Assembly (NCBI GenBank): GCA_020025635.1
Contig: JAHHRU010000011.1
Location: 1 to 64,000, forward strand
Direction: 5' to 3'
DNA length: 64,000 nucleotides
Source of the DNA: Allofournierella sp.
GTDB lineage: Bacteria > Bacillota > Clostridia > Oscillospirales > Ruminococcaceae
Shown in pieces: positions 57,462 to 64,000 of this stretch. Below the pieces are notes generated by a model, which saw nothing but the letters and a program-made list of their open reading frames with translations, was not told the origin of the DNA and ran no database searches. Numbering within the stretch: position 1 is the stretch's first letter; each line of letters starts with the position of its first letter. The position numbers and the translations under genes were made by a program.

Positions 57462-59363
57462 TCAGCGCTCTTTGGAGGCGATCTCAGCCAGGGTGTTTTC
57501 GATGAATGCATCAACACTCATCACGCCGCCCTTTTCTTCCTTGCGGGCACGCACGGAAACGGTGCCTTCTTCCATTTCCTTGTCGCCCACGACCAGCATG
57601 TAGGGGATCTTCTTGAGCTGAGCTTCACGGATCTTGTAGCCCATCTTCTCGCTGCGGGTGTCGCTTTCGGCACGGATGCCGGCAGCTTCCAGCTTGTCCT
57701 GCAGCTGGGCAGCGTAGGCATGAGCACGCTCGGTGATGGGGATGATCTCGGCCTGAACAGGAGCCAGCCAGGTGGGGAATGCACCGGCAAAGTGCTCGAT
57801 CAGGATGCCGATGAAACGCTCGATGGAGCCGAAGACCACACGGTGGATCATCACCGGACGGTGCTTCTGGCCGTCCTCGCCCACATACTCCAGCTCGAAG
57901 CGCTCAGGCAGCTGCATATCCAGCTGGATGGTGCCGCACTGCCAGGTACGGCCGATGGCATCCACCAGATGGAAGTCCAGCTTGGGACCGTAGAAGGCGC
58001 CGTCGCCCTCGTTTACGGTGTACTCACGGCCCAGCTCTTCCAGAGCGCTGCGCAGGCCGTCGGTTGCAACCTCCCAATCGGAAATATCACCCATGTGATC
58101 TTCCGGCATGGTGGAAAGCTCGATGTGGTATTCAAAGCCGAACAGGCTGTAAACCTGGTCGATCAGGCGGACAACACCCTTGATCTCGTCCTTGATCTGG
58201 GCGGGGGTCATAAAGATGTGTGCATCGTCCTGGGTGAAGCAGCGCACGCGCATCAGGCCGTGCAGAGCGCCGGACAGCTCGTGGCGGTGCACAAGGCCCA
58301 GCTCGCCCAGACGCAGGGGCAGGTCACGGTAAGAACGGGGCTGGGTCTGGTAAACCAGAATTCCGCCGGGGCAGTTCATGGGCTTGATGGCAAAGTCGGT
58401 GTCATCGATCACGGTGGTGTACATATTGTTCTTGTAGTGATCCCAGTGACCGCTGCGTTCCCACAGAGAGCGGTTCATCATTATGGGAGTGCTGATCTCC
58501 TGGTAGCCCGCCTTGCGGTGGATCTCACGCCAGTAGTTGATCAGCTCGTTTTTCAAAATCATGCCCTTGGGCAGGAAGAAGGGGAAGCCGGGGCCCTCTT
58601 CCAGCAGGGTGAACAGCTCCAGCTCCTTGCCCAGACGGCGGTGGTCACGCTTGGCGGCCTCTTCCATCATGGCCAGGTAATCGTCCAGCATGGCTTTCTT
58701 GGGGAAGGCGATGCCGTACAGACGGTCCAGGCTGTCACGGCTGGCATCGGCACGCCAGTAAGCGGCAGCAACCTTGGTCAGCTTTACGGCCTTCAGGGCG
58801 CCGGTGCTCATCAGGTGGGGGCCGGCGCACAGGTCGGTGAAGTCGCCCTGCTGGTAGATGCTCAGATCCCAGCCCTTTTCGGCGTACTCTTCCAGAAGCT
58901 CCAGCTTGTAGTCCTGGCCGGCGAAGATCTTGCGGCCTTCTTCCACAGTGATGAACTTCTTTTCAATGGGCTCGTCTGCCTTCACCAGCTTTTTCATTTC
59001 AGCCTCAATGGCCTCAAAGTCCGAGGTGGAAAGGGGGCGGTCGGCCTTGATGTCATAATACCAGCCGTTTTCCAGAGCGGGGCCGATGCCGAACTTGGCG
59101 CCCGGGAACAGGTGCTGAACGGCCTGGGCCATTACATGGGCGGCGGTGTGCCAGAAAGCGTGCTTGCCCTCGGCATCGTCAAAGGTCAGGATCTCAAGAG
59201 CGCAGTCCTGGCTGAGCGGGGTGCGCAGGTCGCAGGCTTCCCCGTCGATCTTGGCGGCGCAGGCACTTTTGTACAGGCCCATGCCGATGCTTTTCGCAAC
59301 TTCAGCGGCGGTGATGCCGGCCTCATACTCGCGGATGGTACCTTTCAAATCAACTTTGATCAT
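57462..59363 (-). CDS. thrS: Threonyl-tRNA synthetase
   Basis: The 633-aa class II synthetase charges tRNA-Thr. It has the N-terminal TGS domain (VDLKGTIREYEAG), the editing domain with HTAAHVMAQAVQHLFP, and DLCAGPH. The catalytic core has motif 2-like RLGELGLVHRHELSGALHGLMRVR (abridged: HRHELSGALHGLMRVR), the Zn site NCPGG, and the C-terminal anticodon domain (TWLAPVQAEIIPI). ATG 59363 follows GGGAGGAAAC. Expression is controlled by the T-box leader upstream. Confidence 0.96.
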   Translation of the reverse strand: MIKVDLKGTIREYEAGITAAEVAKSIGMGLYKSACAAKIDGEACDLRTPLSQDCALEILTFDDAEGKHAFWHTAAHVMAQAVQHLFPGAKFGIGPALENGWYYDIKADRPLSTSDFEAIEAEMKKLVKADEPIEKKFITVEEGRKIFAGQDYKLELLEEYAEKGWDLSIYQQGDFTDLCAGPHLMSTGALKAVKLTKVAAAYWRADASRDSLDRLYGIAFPKKAMLDDYLAMMEEAAKRDHRRLGKELELFTLLEEGPGFPFFLPKGMILKNELINYWREIHRKAGYQEISTPIMMNRSLWERSGHWDHYKNNMYTTVIDDTDFAIKPMNCPGGILVYQTQPRSYRDLPLRLGELGLVHRHELSGALHGLMRVRCFTQDDAHIFMTPAQIKDEIKGVVRLIDQVYSLFGFEYHIELSTMPEDHMGDISDWEVATDGLRSALEELGREYTVNEGDGAFYGPKLDFHLVDAIGRTWQCGTIQLDMQLPERFELEYVGEDGQKHRPVMIHRVVFGSIERFIGILIEHFAGAFPTWLAPVQAEIIPITERAHAYAAQLQDKLEAAGIRAESDTRSEKMGYKIREAQLKKIPYMLVVGDKEMEEGTVSVRARKEEKGGVMSVDAFIENTLAEIASKER

Positions 59364-59379
59364 TTCAGTTTCCTCCCTA

Positions 59380-59650
59380 AAAATAAAAAATGCCTCACCC
59401 CATAAAAACTTACGGGGTGAAGCAGGAAGCTCCACGGTTCCACCCGAATTGCACATAAAAATGTGCCCACTCGTTTGGGCTGTAACGGGCCCTTACCGGT
59501 GGGGGTTCGCCCCCACGCTCAGCGATGGTAAGCAAAACGGAGTCCGGCAGAGCCGCTTTCAGCACACTTCCCGAAAGGGGAGGGCGGCTTTCTCTTTTGC
59601 CTGCTTTTCGTCTGCCCATGTTCGCATCAACGCTTTTGCGGGATGAGTTT
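59380..59650 (-). promoter_or_regulatory. T-box riboswitch leader of thrS (threonine)
   Basis: On the minus strand the conserved GGGTGGAACCGTGG T-box lies at 59432-59445. It is followed by the terminator GCTTCACCCC/GGGGTGAGGC (59392-59423) and a T-rich tract (59381-59391). The specifier is most likely ACC (Thr) at 59527-59529, in the TTACCATC loop of stem I. Uncharged tRNA-Thr binding should favour the antiterminator and raise thrS expression. Confidence 0.9.
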
Positions 59651-59656
59651 GAAATT

Positions 59657-59685
59657 ATCATATACCCCTTTTGGGGATCTGTCAA
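59657..59685 (-). promoter_or_regulatory. thrS promoter
   Basis: On the minus strand TTGACA (59680-59685) and TATGAT (59657-59662) are 17 bp apart, with the T-box leader beginning just downstream. Confidence 0.8.
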
Positions 59686-59808
59686 TATTTCTTGACAATT
59701 TGCCTATGTGTTATTAAAATATAAAAAGAAGTATATTAGATGATTTGCCCCCGGGCCTTATGCTTTTTGACCGTGAACACTGCAAAATGCACGGTTTCAA
59801 TATATATT

Positions 59809-59838
59809 TTGCTGAAAAATCAATCAAAAAAGTATAAT
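59809..59838 (+). promoter_or_regulatory. rny promoter
   Basis: TTGCTG (59809-59814) and TATAAT (59833-59838) are 18 bp apart, about 90 bp before the gene. Confidence 0.6.
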
Positions 59839-59928
59839 ACCAGATTTTTTGCGGCCATTTTATGCCCAGCCGCAGCCAAAGCCCGGAAAATCATCTCAGA
59901 TACCAGATTAATCAAGGAGATGAATGTA

Positions 59929-61479
59929 TTGGAGACCGTAGTATCCATTCTGATCGGGCTGGTTGTGATCGGTGCAGTTGTGGCCGCTTTTCTTGCGGGC
60001 ATGTCTTACCGGCGCAAAACCGCTGAAGCCCGAATCGGAAGCGCCGAAGACGAAGCCATGCGCATCGTGAACGACGCCATCAAAACCGCAGAGCAAAAAC
60101 GCAAGGAAACCGTGATCGAGGCCAAAGACGAAGCACTTCGCATGAAGTCGGAAGCCGACAAGGAGATCAAAGAGCGCCGCAGCGAGCTTTCCCGTCAGGA
60201 GCGCCGCCTGGACCAGAAGGAGGAATCCCTGGACAAAAAGGTGTCCGCTTTTGAAAAGAAGGAAGAGGAGCAGAAGGCCCGGGCCGAGCTGGTGGAAGCA
60301 CATCTTGCCGAACTGGAGCAGATGAAGCTGCGCCAGATGGAGCGCCTGGAAACCATTGCCGGCCTTACCCAGGAAGATGCAAAGCAGCTGCTGCTGACCC
60401 GCCTGGATCAGGACCTGACCCACGAAAAAGCCATGCGTGTGGCGGCATATGAGTCCAACCTGAAGGACCAGTGCGACGTGATCGCAAAAGAGCTGATCGG
60501 CCAGGCCATTGCCCGCTGCGCAGCCGACCATTCCAGCGAAGCCACCGTCAGCGTGGTGCCGCTGCCCAACGACGAAATGAAGGGCCGCATCATCGGCCGT
60601 GAGGGCCGCAACATCCGTGCCCTGGAAACCGCCACCGGCGTGGATCTGATCATCGACGATACCCCCGAGGCCATCACCCTGTCCAGCTTTGACCAGGCCC
60701 GCCGTGAGGTTGCCCGCATGACCCTGGAACGCCTGATCGCTGACGGCCGCATCCACCCCGCCCGCATCGAAGAGACGGTTGAAAAGTGCCGCCGTGAGCT
60801 GGAAGTTTCCATGAAGCGGGAAGGCGAGCGCGCTGTGATGGAGGTGGGCGTCCATGGCATCCACCCCGATATCGTAAAGCTGCTGGGCCGTTTGAAGTTC
60901 CGCACCAGCTTTGGCCAGAACGTGCTGAACCATTCTTTGGAGGTTGCGTATCTGTCCGGACTGCTGGCCGCCGAAATGGGCGTGAATGTGAACCAGGCAA
61001 AGCGTGCAGGCCTTCTGCATGATATCGGCAAGGCCCTTGACCATGAGATCGAAGGCAGCCATGTTCAGATCGGCGTTGAGGTTGCCCGCAAGTATAAGGA
61101 AAACCCCGCCATCATCCACGCCATCGAGGCGCACCACGGCGATGTGGAGCCCAAGTCTGCACTGGCCTTCATCGTTATGGCGGCCGACGCCATCAGTGCT
61201 GCCCGGCCCGGTGCCCGCCGTGAAAACCTGGAAAGCTACATCAAGCGCCTGGAGAACCTGGAAGAGATCTCTTCCAGCTTTGAGGGTGTTGAGTATGCCT
61301 TTGCTGTTCAGGCCGGCCGTGAGGTGCGTGTCATGGTAAAACCCGATGCCATTGATGATGACCACCTGATTTTGCTGGCCCGCTCCATCACCAAGAAGAT
61401 CGAAGAAGAGCTGGATTACCCCGGCCAGATCAAGGTGAACGTGATCCGCGAGAGCCGCGCCACCGAGTACGCAAAGTAA
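59929..61479 (+). CDS. rny: Ribonuclease Y
   Basis: A membrane-bound endoribonuclease that initiates mRNA decay. The N-terminal helix ([21 protein letters not shown]) is followed by a long Glu/Lys-rich coiled coil (to about residue 190), a KH domain ([26 protein letters not shown]) and an HD domain ([14 protein letters not shown], then [14 protein letters not shown]). TTG 59929 is 9 bp from AAGGAG and gives 516 aa, the usual length. ATG 59920 touches that ribosome site. Longer versions of the frame are not supported. It is transcribed alone, divergent from thrS. Confidence 0.94.
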   Translation: METVVSILIGLVVIGAVVAAFLAGMSYRRKTAEARIGSAEDEAMRIVNDAIKTAEQKRKETVIEAKDEALRMKSEADKEIKERRSELSRQERRLDQKEESLDKKVSAFEKKEEEQKARAELVEAHLAELEQMKLRQMERLETIAGLTQEDAKQLLLTRLDQDLTHEKAMRVAAYESNLKDQCDVIAKELIGQAIARCAADHSSEATVSVVPLPNDEMKGRIIGREGRNIRALETATGVDLIIDDTPEAITLSSFDQARREVARMTLERLIADGRIHPARIEETVEKCRRELEVSMKREGERAVMEVGVHGIHPDIVKLLGRLKFRTSFGQNVLNHSLEVAYLSGLLAAEMGVNVNQAKRAGLLHDIGKALDHEIEGSHVQIGVEVARKYKENPAIIHAIEAHHGDVEPKSALAFIVMAADAISAARPGARRENLESYIKRLENLEEISSSFEGVEYAFAVQAGREVRVMVKPDAIDDDHLILLARSITKKIEEELDYPGQIKVNVIRESRATEYAK

Positions 61480-61506
61480 GCAGCAGCAAATTTTATCCTT
61501 TCAAAG

Positions 61507-61556
61507 CAGCCGTTCTGGGAAGAAAAATGCTTCTTCCCGGGACGGCTGTTTTTTTG
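61507..61556 (+). terminator. Intrinsic terminator of rny
   Basis: CAGCCGTT-CTGGGAAGAA pairs with TTCTTCCCGG-GACGGCTG with small mismatches, followed by seven or more T. Confidence 0.92.
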
Positions 61557-61660
61557 ATTTCATCTGACAATTGCCACAAAAAAACCGGATATGGTAGAAA
61601 AAAGTTAAAAAATGTGTCACTGGAAGTCATTTTTGTGCATTTTTTCACTTGGGGCCAAAC

Positions 61661-61669
61661 TGATATAAT
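61661..61669 (+). promoter_or_regulatory. Extended -10 promoter of secreted GH16-like gene
   Basis: TGA-TATAAT forms an extended -10 about 53 bp before the ATG. Confidence 0.55.
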
Positions 61670-61721
61670 AAAAAACATCACGAGCAAATTTTTGGCAAAA
61701 AAAACAAGAAGGGAAGAGAAC

Positions 61722-64000
61722 ATGAAAATGCAGAGAGCAAAAAGGGCGATTGCCGCGCTGATGGCTGCGGCAATGCTGATGGGCACGATGCCAACAGCAG
61801 TATTTGCAGACTACGCTCCACCGCAGTCGAGCGAGGCAGTTGTGCTGACCCCCGCAGAGGAACCCGCAGAAGCTCCCGTGGTAAAGCCTGAAGAGGCCCC
61901 CGAGGAGAAGCCCGCAGAGACCCCCGCAGAAAAGCCCGCAGAGACTCCTGAGGAGAAACCTGCAGAAACTCCCGCAGAAAAGCCCGCAGAGACTCCCGAG
62001 GAAAAGCCCACAGAAACTCCCGCAGAGAAGCCCGCAGAGAAGCCCGCAGAGAAGCCCGCAGAGAAGCCCGCAGAAACTCCTGCAGAGAAGCCCGTAGAAA
62101 CTCCTGCAGAAAAGCCTGAAGAAACCACCGAACAGGCCCCCGCAGAGGAGCCGGTGGAAGAGCCCGCAAAAGAAACCGAAGAGAAAGCCTCTGAGGTGGA
62201 TGCGGAAAAGGCAGAACAGGCAGTCAGTGAAAATGTTGTTCTGGGCAAGAAGCCTACCTCCAACAAAACACTGAAGAACCCGGATGTTGCCACCGACGGA
62301 AGCTGGGAAAACAGCCAGAACACAGTGACCCAGTTTGAGGCTGGGGTTGAAAGCAACAACCAGAATGACCTCAACGGCTATAATACCTGGGAACACTCCT
62401 GGATCCAGTATGATTTTGGCGCCATTAAGGAAGTTGCAAAGGTCGAAATCTACCGGAACACCTATCCCGCAGCAAAGTCCACCTTTAAGAATGTAAAAGT
62501 TGAGCTGTCTGAAACGGCGGATTTTAAAAAGCCCACTGTGATTTTTGCAGAAGGAGATGTGCGGGAAGAAAACCGTGGTGAGCCGCAGATCATTCCGCTG
62601 GATAAGCCGGTGAAAGCGCAGTACATCCGCATTTGGCAGAAGGGCCACTACATCGAAAACGATAACGGCCAATGGAGCGGCATGAGCAGTGCCTGCCGCT
62701 TTGCAGAAATCCGGGTGCTTACCCCAGGCAGTGAGCCTGTTCAGCCGGAAAACCCCACAGATCCCAAGCCCACAGACCCCAATAAAGTGGCTGCGAACAT
62801 CCTGATGGGGCTTGAACCCACAGGTACCAACAGCACAACACCCGTTTCCGGCGGCGGCAACAGCACCGCTTCGGGAATTTATATCCAAAATCCAAAGTTT
62901 GCCACCGATGATGAGTACGAGGAGCTTTCTTCCAGCAACAGCGGTGAGGGCAACGCCAACCGCAACACCTTCATCAAAGCCGGTGTGGAGAATGGCAAGC
63001 CTGCCGAGAACCAGGGCTATGATGGATGGAGCCCTGTTTATCTTCAGTACGACTTTGGAAAGCCCCGGGATGTGGAGCAGGTGGAAATCTACCGCAACAC
63101 CTACCCCTGGGCAAAATCCACCTTTAAAAAGGTGAAGGTTGAGCTTTCCGAGACAAAAGATTTTAAGAATCCGACTGTGATTTTCCCCGAAGATGATGTG
63201 CAGGAAACCGAGAGAGGCAAGCCGCAGATCATCCCCCTGAAAAATCCGGTCAAAGCGCAGTATATCCGCATCTGGCAGCAAGGCCACTACATCAAAAACG
63301 ACAGTGGCAACTGGAGCGGTATGAGCAGCACGGTTTCCTTCAATGAGATCCGTGTCATTGCCCAGGTGGACCCCTCTGAGGTCCCCACTCCTCCGGGTGA
63401 AGGGGAAAAAAGAAACATTGCACTGAATAAGCTGCCCTATGTGAAGGGCCTTGCCCCCACCAACCTGGAAGCCATCACCGATGGCAAATACAACCCTGCT
63501 GATCTGGCGGTCCACAACAGCCTGGGCCAGCGCTGGCTTCAGTTTGAGTTCAAAAACCGCTACAACATCAAGGAGATCGTCTTTAAGCTGGAGCCCGGCA
63601 CCTACAAATCGGTGCGGGTCGCTTTGACAAATGACCCGGACCCGGAAGAAGAAACCGCAATAGAAACAACGGTTTGGGAGCGGCACAACTGGACCCAGGG
63701 CGATGAGCCGATCCGGTTCGAGGTTCCTAAGAAGGCAGGAAAGAACAAGCAGTATGTGCGGTTTATCGTAAACCGTGACAACAATCAGCCGTCCAAATAC
63801 GAGGAGATCGAGATCTGGGCGACCGGTTCGAGCTTTGATGAGTCGAAGCCGGTATATAAGGCTCCTGAGTCCAAATACAACACGCTGGTGTGGTCGGATG
63901 ACTTCAATGGCACAAGCCTGGATGAAAGCAAGTGGCAGGTCATTGACGGCATGCAGAACCATGGAGCGATCTATACCCGGGACGCCATCACACTGCATGA
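61722..64000 (+). CDS. Secreted modular protein with CBM-like repeats and probable GH16 domain (3' end outside window)
   Basis: The open frame runs from ATG 61722 (GGGAAGAG upstream) past the window end, 759 residues so far. A signal peptide (to about residue 30) is followed by a low-complexity linker of repeated PAETPAEKP-type units (about 37-150). Two discoidin-like (F5/8 type C) modules share matching segments: QYDFGAIKEVAKVEIYRNTYP against QYDFGKPRDVEQVEIYRNTYP, and AQYIRIWQKGHYI against AQYIRIWQQGHYI. A third, shorter module starts KRNIALNKLPYV. From about residue 721 the LVWSDDFNGTSLDESKWQV pattern is the usual start of GH16 glucanases. The catalytic ExDxxE motif lies beyond the window, so the enzyme family is tentative. 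Confidence 0.75.
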   Translation, partial: MKMQRAKRAIAALMAAAMLMGTMPTAVFADYAPPQSSEAVVLTPAEEPAEAPVVKPEEAPEEKPAETPAEKPAETPEEKPAETPAEKPAETPEEKPTETPAEKPAEKPAEKPAEKPAETPAEKPVETPAEKPEETTEQAPAEEPVEEPAKETEEKASEVDAEKAEQAVSENVVLGKKPTSNKTLKNPDVATDGSWENSQNTVTQFEAGVESNNQNDLNGYNTWEHSWIQYDFGAIKEVAKVEIYRNTYPAAKSTFKNVKVELSETADFKKPTVIFAEGDVREENRGEPQIIPLDKPVKAQYIRIWQKGHYIENDNGQWSGMSSACRFAEIRVLTPGSEPVQPENPTDPKPTDPNKVAANILMGLEPTGTNSTTPVSGGGNSTASGIYIQNPKFATDDEYEELSSSNSGEGNANRNTFIKAGVENGKPAENQGYDGWSPVYLQYDFGKPRDVEQVEIYRNTYPWAKSTFKKVKVELSETKDFKNPTVIFPEDDVQETERGKPQIIPLKNPVKAQYIRIWQQGHYIKNDSGNWSGMSSTVSFNEIRVIAQVDPSEVPTPPGEGEKRNIALNKLPYVKGLAPTNLEAITDGKYNPADLAVHNSLGQRWLQFEFKNRYNIKEIVFKLEPGTYKSVRVALTNDPDPEEETAIETTVWERHNWTQGDEPIRFEVPKKAGKNKQYVRFIVNRDNNQPSKYEEIEIWATGSSFDESKPVYKAPESKYNTLVWSDDFNGTSLDESKWQVIDGMQNHGAIYTRDAITLH
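61840..62165 (+). repeat. Degenerate PAETPAEKP-coding repeat
   Basis: Short units of 9-18 bp, such as CCCGCAGAGAAG and GAAACTCCCGCAGAAAAG, repeat with small changes over about 325 bp. Units encode Pro/Ala/Glu/Lys/Thr and probably form a wall-spanning stalk. Copy number is likely to vary between strains. Confidence 0.85.
62230..63365 (+). repeat. Duplicated discoidin-like module
   Basis: A unit of roughly 490-570 bp occurs twice (about 62230-62722 and 62786-63365). The two copies keep the same order of motifs, such as KSTFKNVKVELSETADFK against KSTFKKVKVELSETKDFK, and GQWSGMSS against GNWSGMSS. This is internal tandem duplication with moderate divergence. Confidence 0.75.

Noticed and set aside
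57378..59405. 675-residue plus-strand frame across thrS
   Set aside because: Antisense shadow of thrS, whose identity is certain.
59461..59520. GGGGGTTCGCCCCCAC as a possible tRNA T-arm
   Set aside because: It lies within the thrS T-box leader, and no acceptor, D or anticodon arms are present.
59740..59928. Upstream extension of RNase Y to base 59740
   Set aside because: It contains the promoter and lacks coding character; known RNase Y proteins begin directly with the membrane helix.
61617..63998. 793-residue open frame on the minus strand opposite the GH16-like gene
   Set aside because: It is antisense to a gene with a signal peptide, good ribosome site and clear modules. Its low-complexity Gly/Leu/Phe-rich stretch is a mirror of the Pro/Glu/Lys repeat.
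1..64000. CRISPR array, insertion sequence, prophage or rRNA/tRNA genes
   Set aside because: No spaced direct repeats, transposase or phage proteins, or rRNA/tRNA-like stretches were recognised.

Overview
The window is a continuous 64 kb stretch of chromosome from a GC-rich, Gram-positive anaerobe. The best guess is a gut member of Clostridia (Oscillospiraceae, near Faecalibacterium, Subdoligranulum or Gemmiger). Supporting signs are a class 1B dihydroorotate dehydrogenase with its PyrK partner, RNase Y, a T-box leader on thrS, a class D-like sortase with its substrate, LytR-CpsA-Psr and SpoIID proteins, strong AGGAGG-type ribosome sites and many U-tailed hairpin terminators. I found no rRNA, tRNA, CRISPR array, insertion sequence or phage. 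The genus assignment is inference.

Left part (1-22.5 kb): the end of a PepSY-repeat protein with an acidic tail; a YtrA-type GntR/ABC operon ending in two paralogous secreted proteins; a pyrimidine operon (pyrC-pyrF-pyrK-pyrD-pyrE) behind what looks like a UTP-sensing attenuator with a leader peptide; a DEAD-box helicase; a nucleoside-type BMP/ABC importer; a small membrane coiled-coil protein; an O-antigen-ligase-like protein; and a sortase locus (LAATG substrate, sortase, membrane protein) with a terminator hairpin inside the sortase coding sequence.

Middle (22.5-46.6 kb): an NAD(P)HX epimerase, an RmlD-like reductase and the CCA-adding enzyme; a MerR regulator; a minus-strand 5-formyl-THF cyclo-ligase/NfeD/SPFH operon; a D,D-carboxypeptidase; and a seven-gene surface-glycan operon (3-aminosugar aminotransferase, FdtA-like ketoisomerase, RmlC, Wzm/Wzt-type exporter, two tandem paralogous double-domain glycosyltransferases). 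Next comes an M20 amidohydrolase whose -10 box sits inside a perfect palindrome. A minus-strand locus follows that links an 853-residue fusion (CoA-disulfide-reductase-like, rhodanese, sirohaem sulfite-reductase-like and ferredoxin domains) to a FecCD-type metal/chelate importer and a sirohaem-synthesis dehydrogenase. galE closes this part.

Right part (46.6-64 kb): an SGNH hydrolase; an operon of cysteine desulfurase, thiI, cinA and a 931-residue membrane protein; an LCP protein; a D-2-hydroxyacid dehydrogenase; thrS with a threonine T-box; RNase Y; and the start of a large secreted protein with repeated carbohydrate-binding-like modules and what looks like a GH16 domain, cut by the window end.

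The most unusual items are: (1) the 931-residue protein, whose N-terminus is a degenerate copy of the preceding cinA product, followed by a membrane helix, an apparently inactive sortase-B-like domain and an intact SpoIID domain; (2) the four-part redox/sirohaem fusion and its operon; (3) an E. coli pyrBI-like attenuator in a Firmicute pyr operon; (4) a coding-sequence terminator in the sortase gene.
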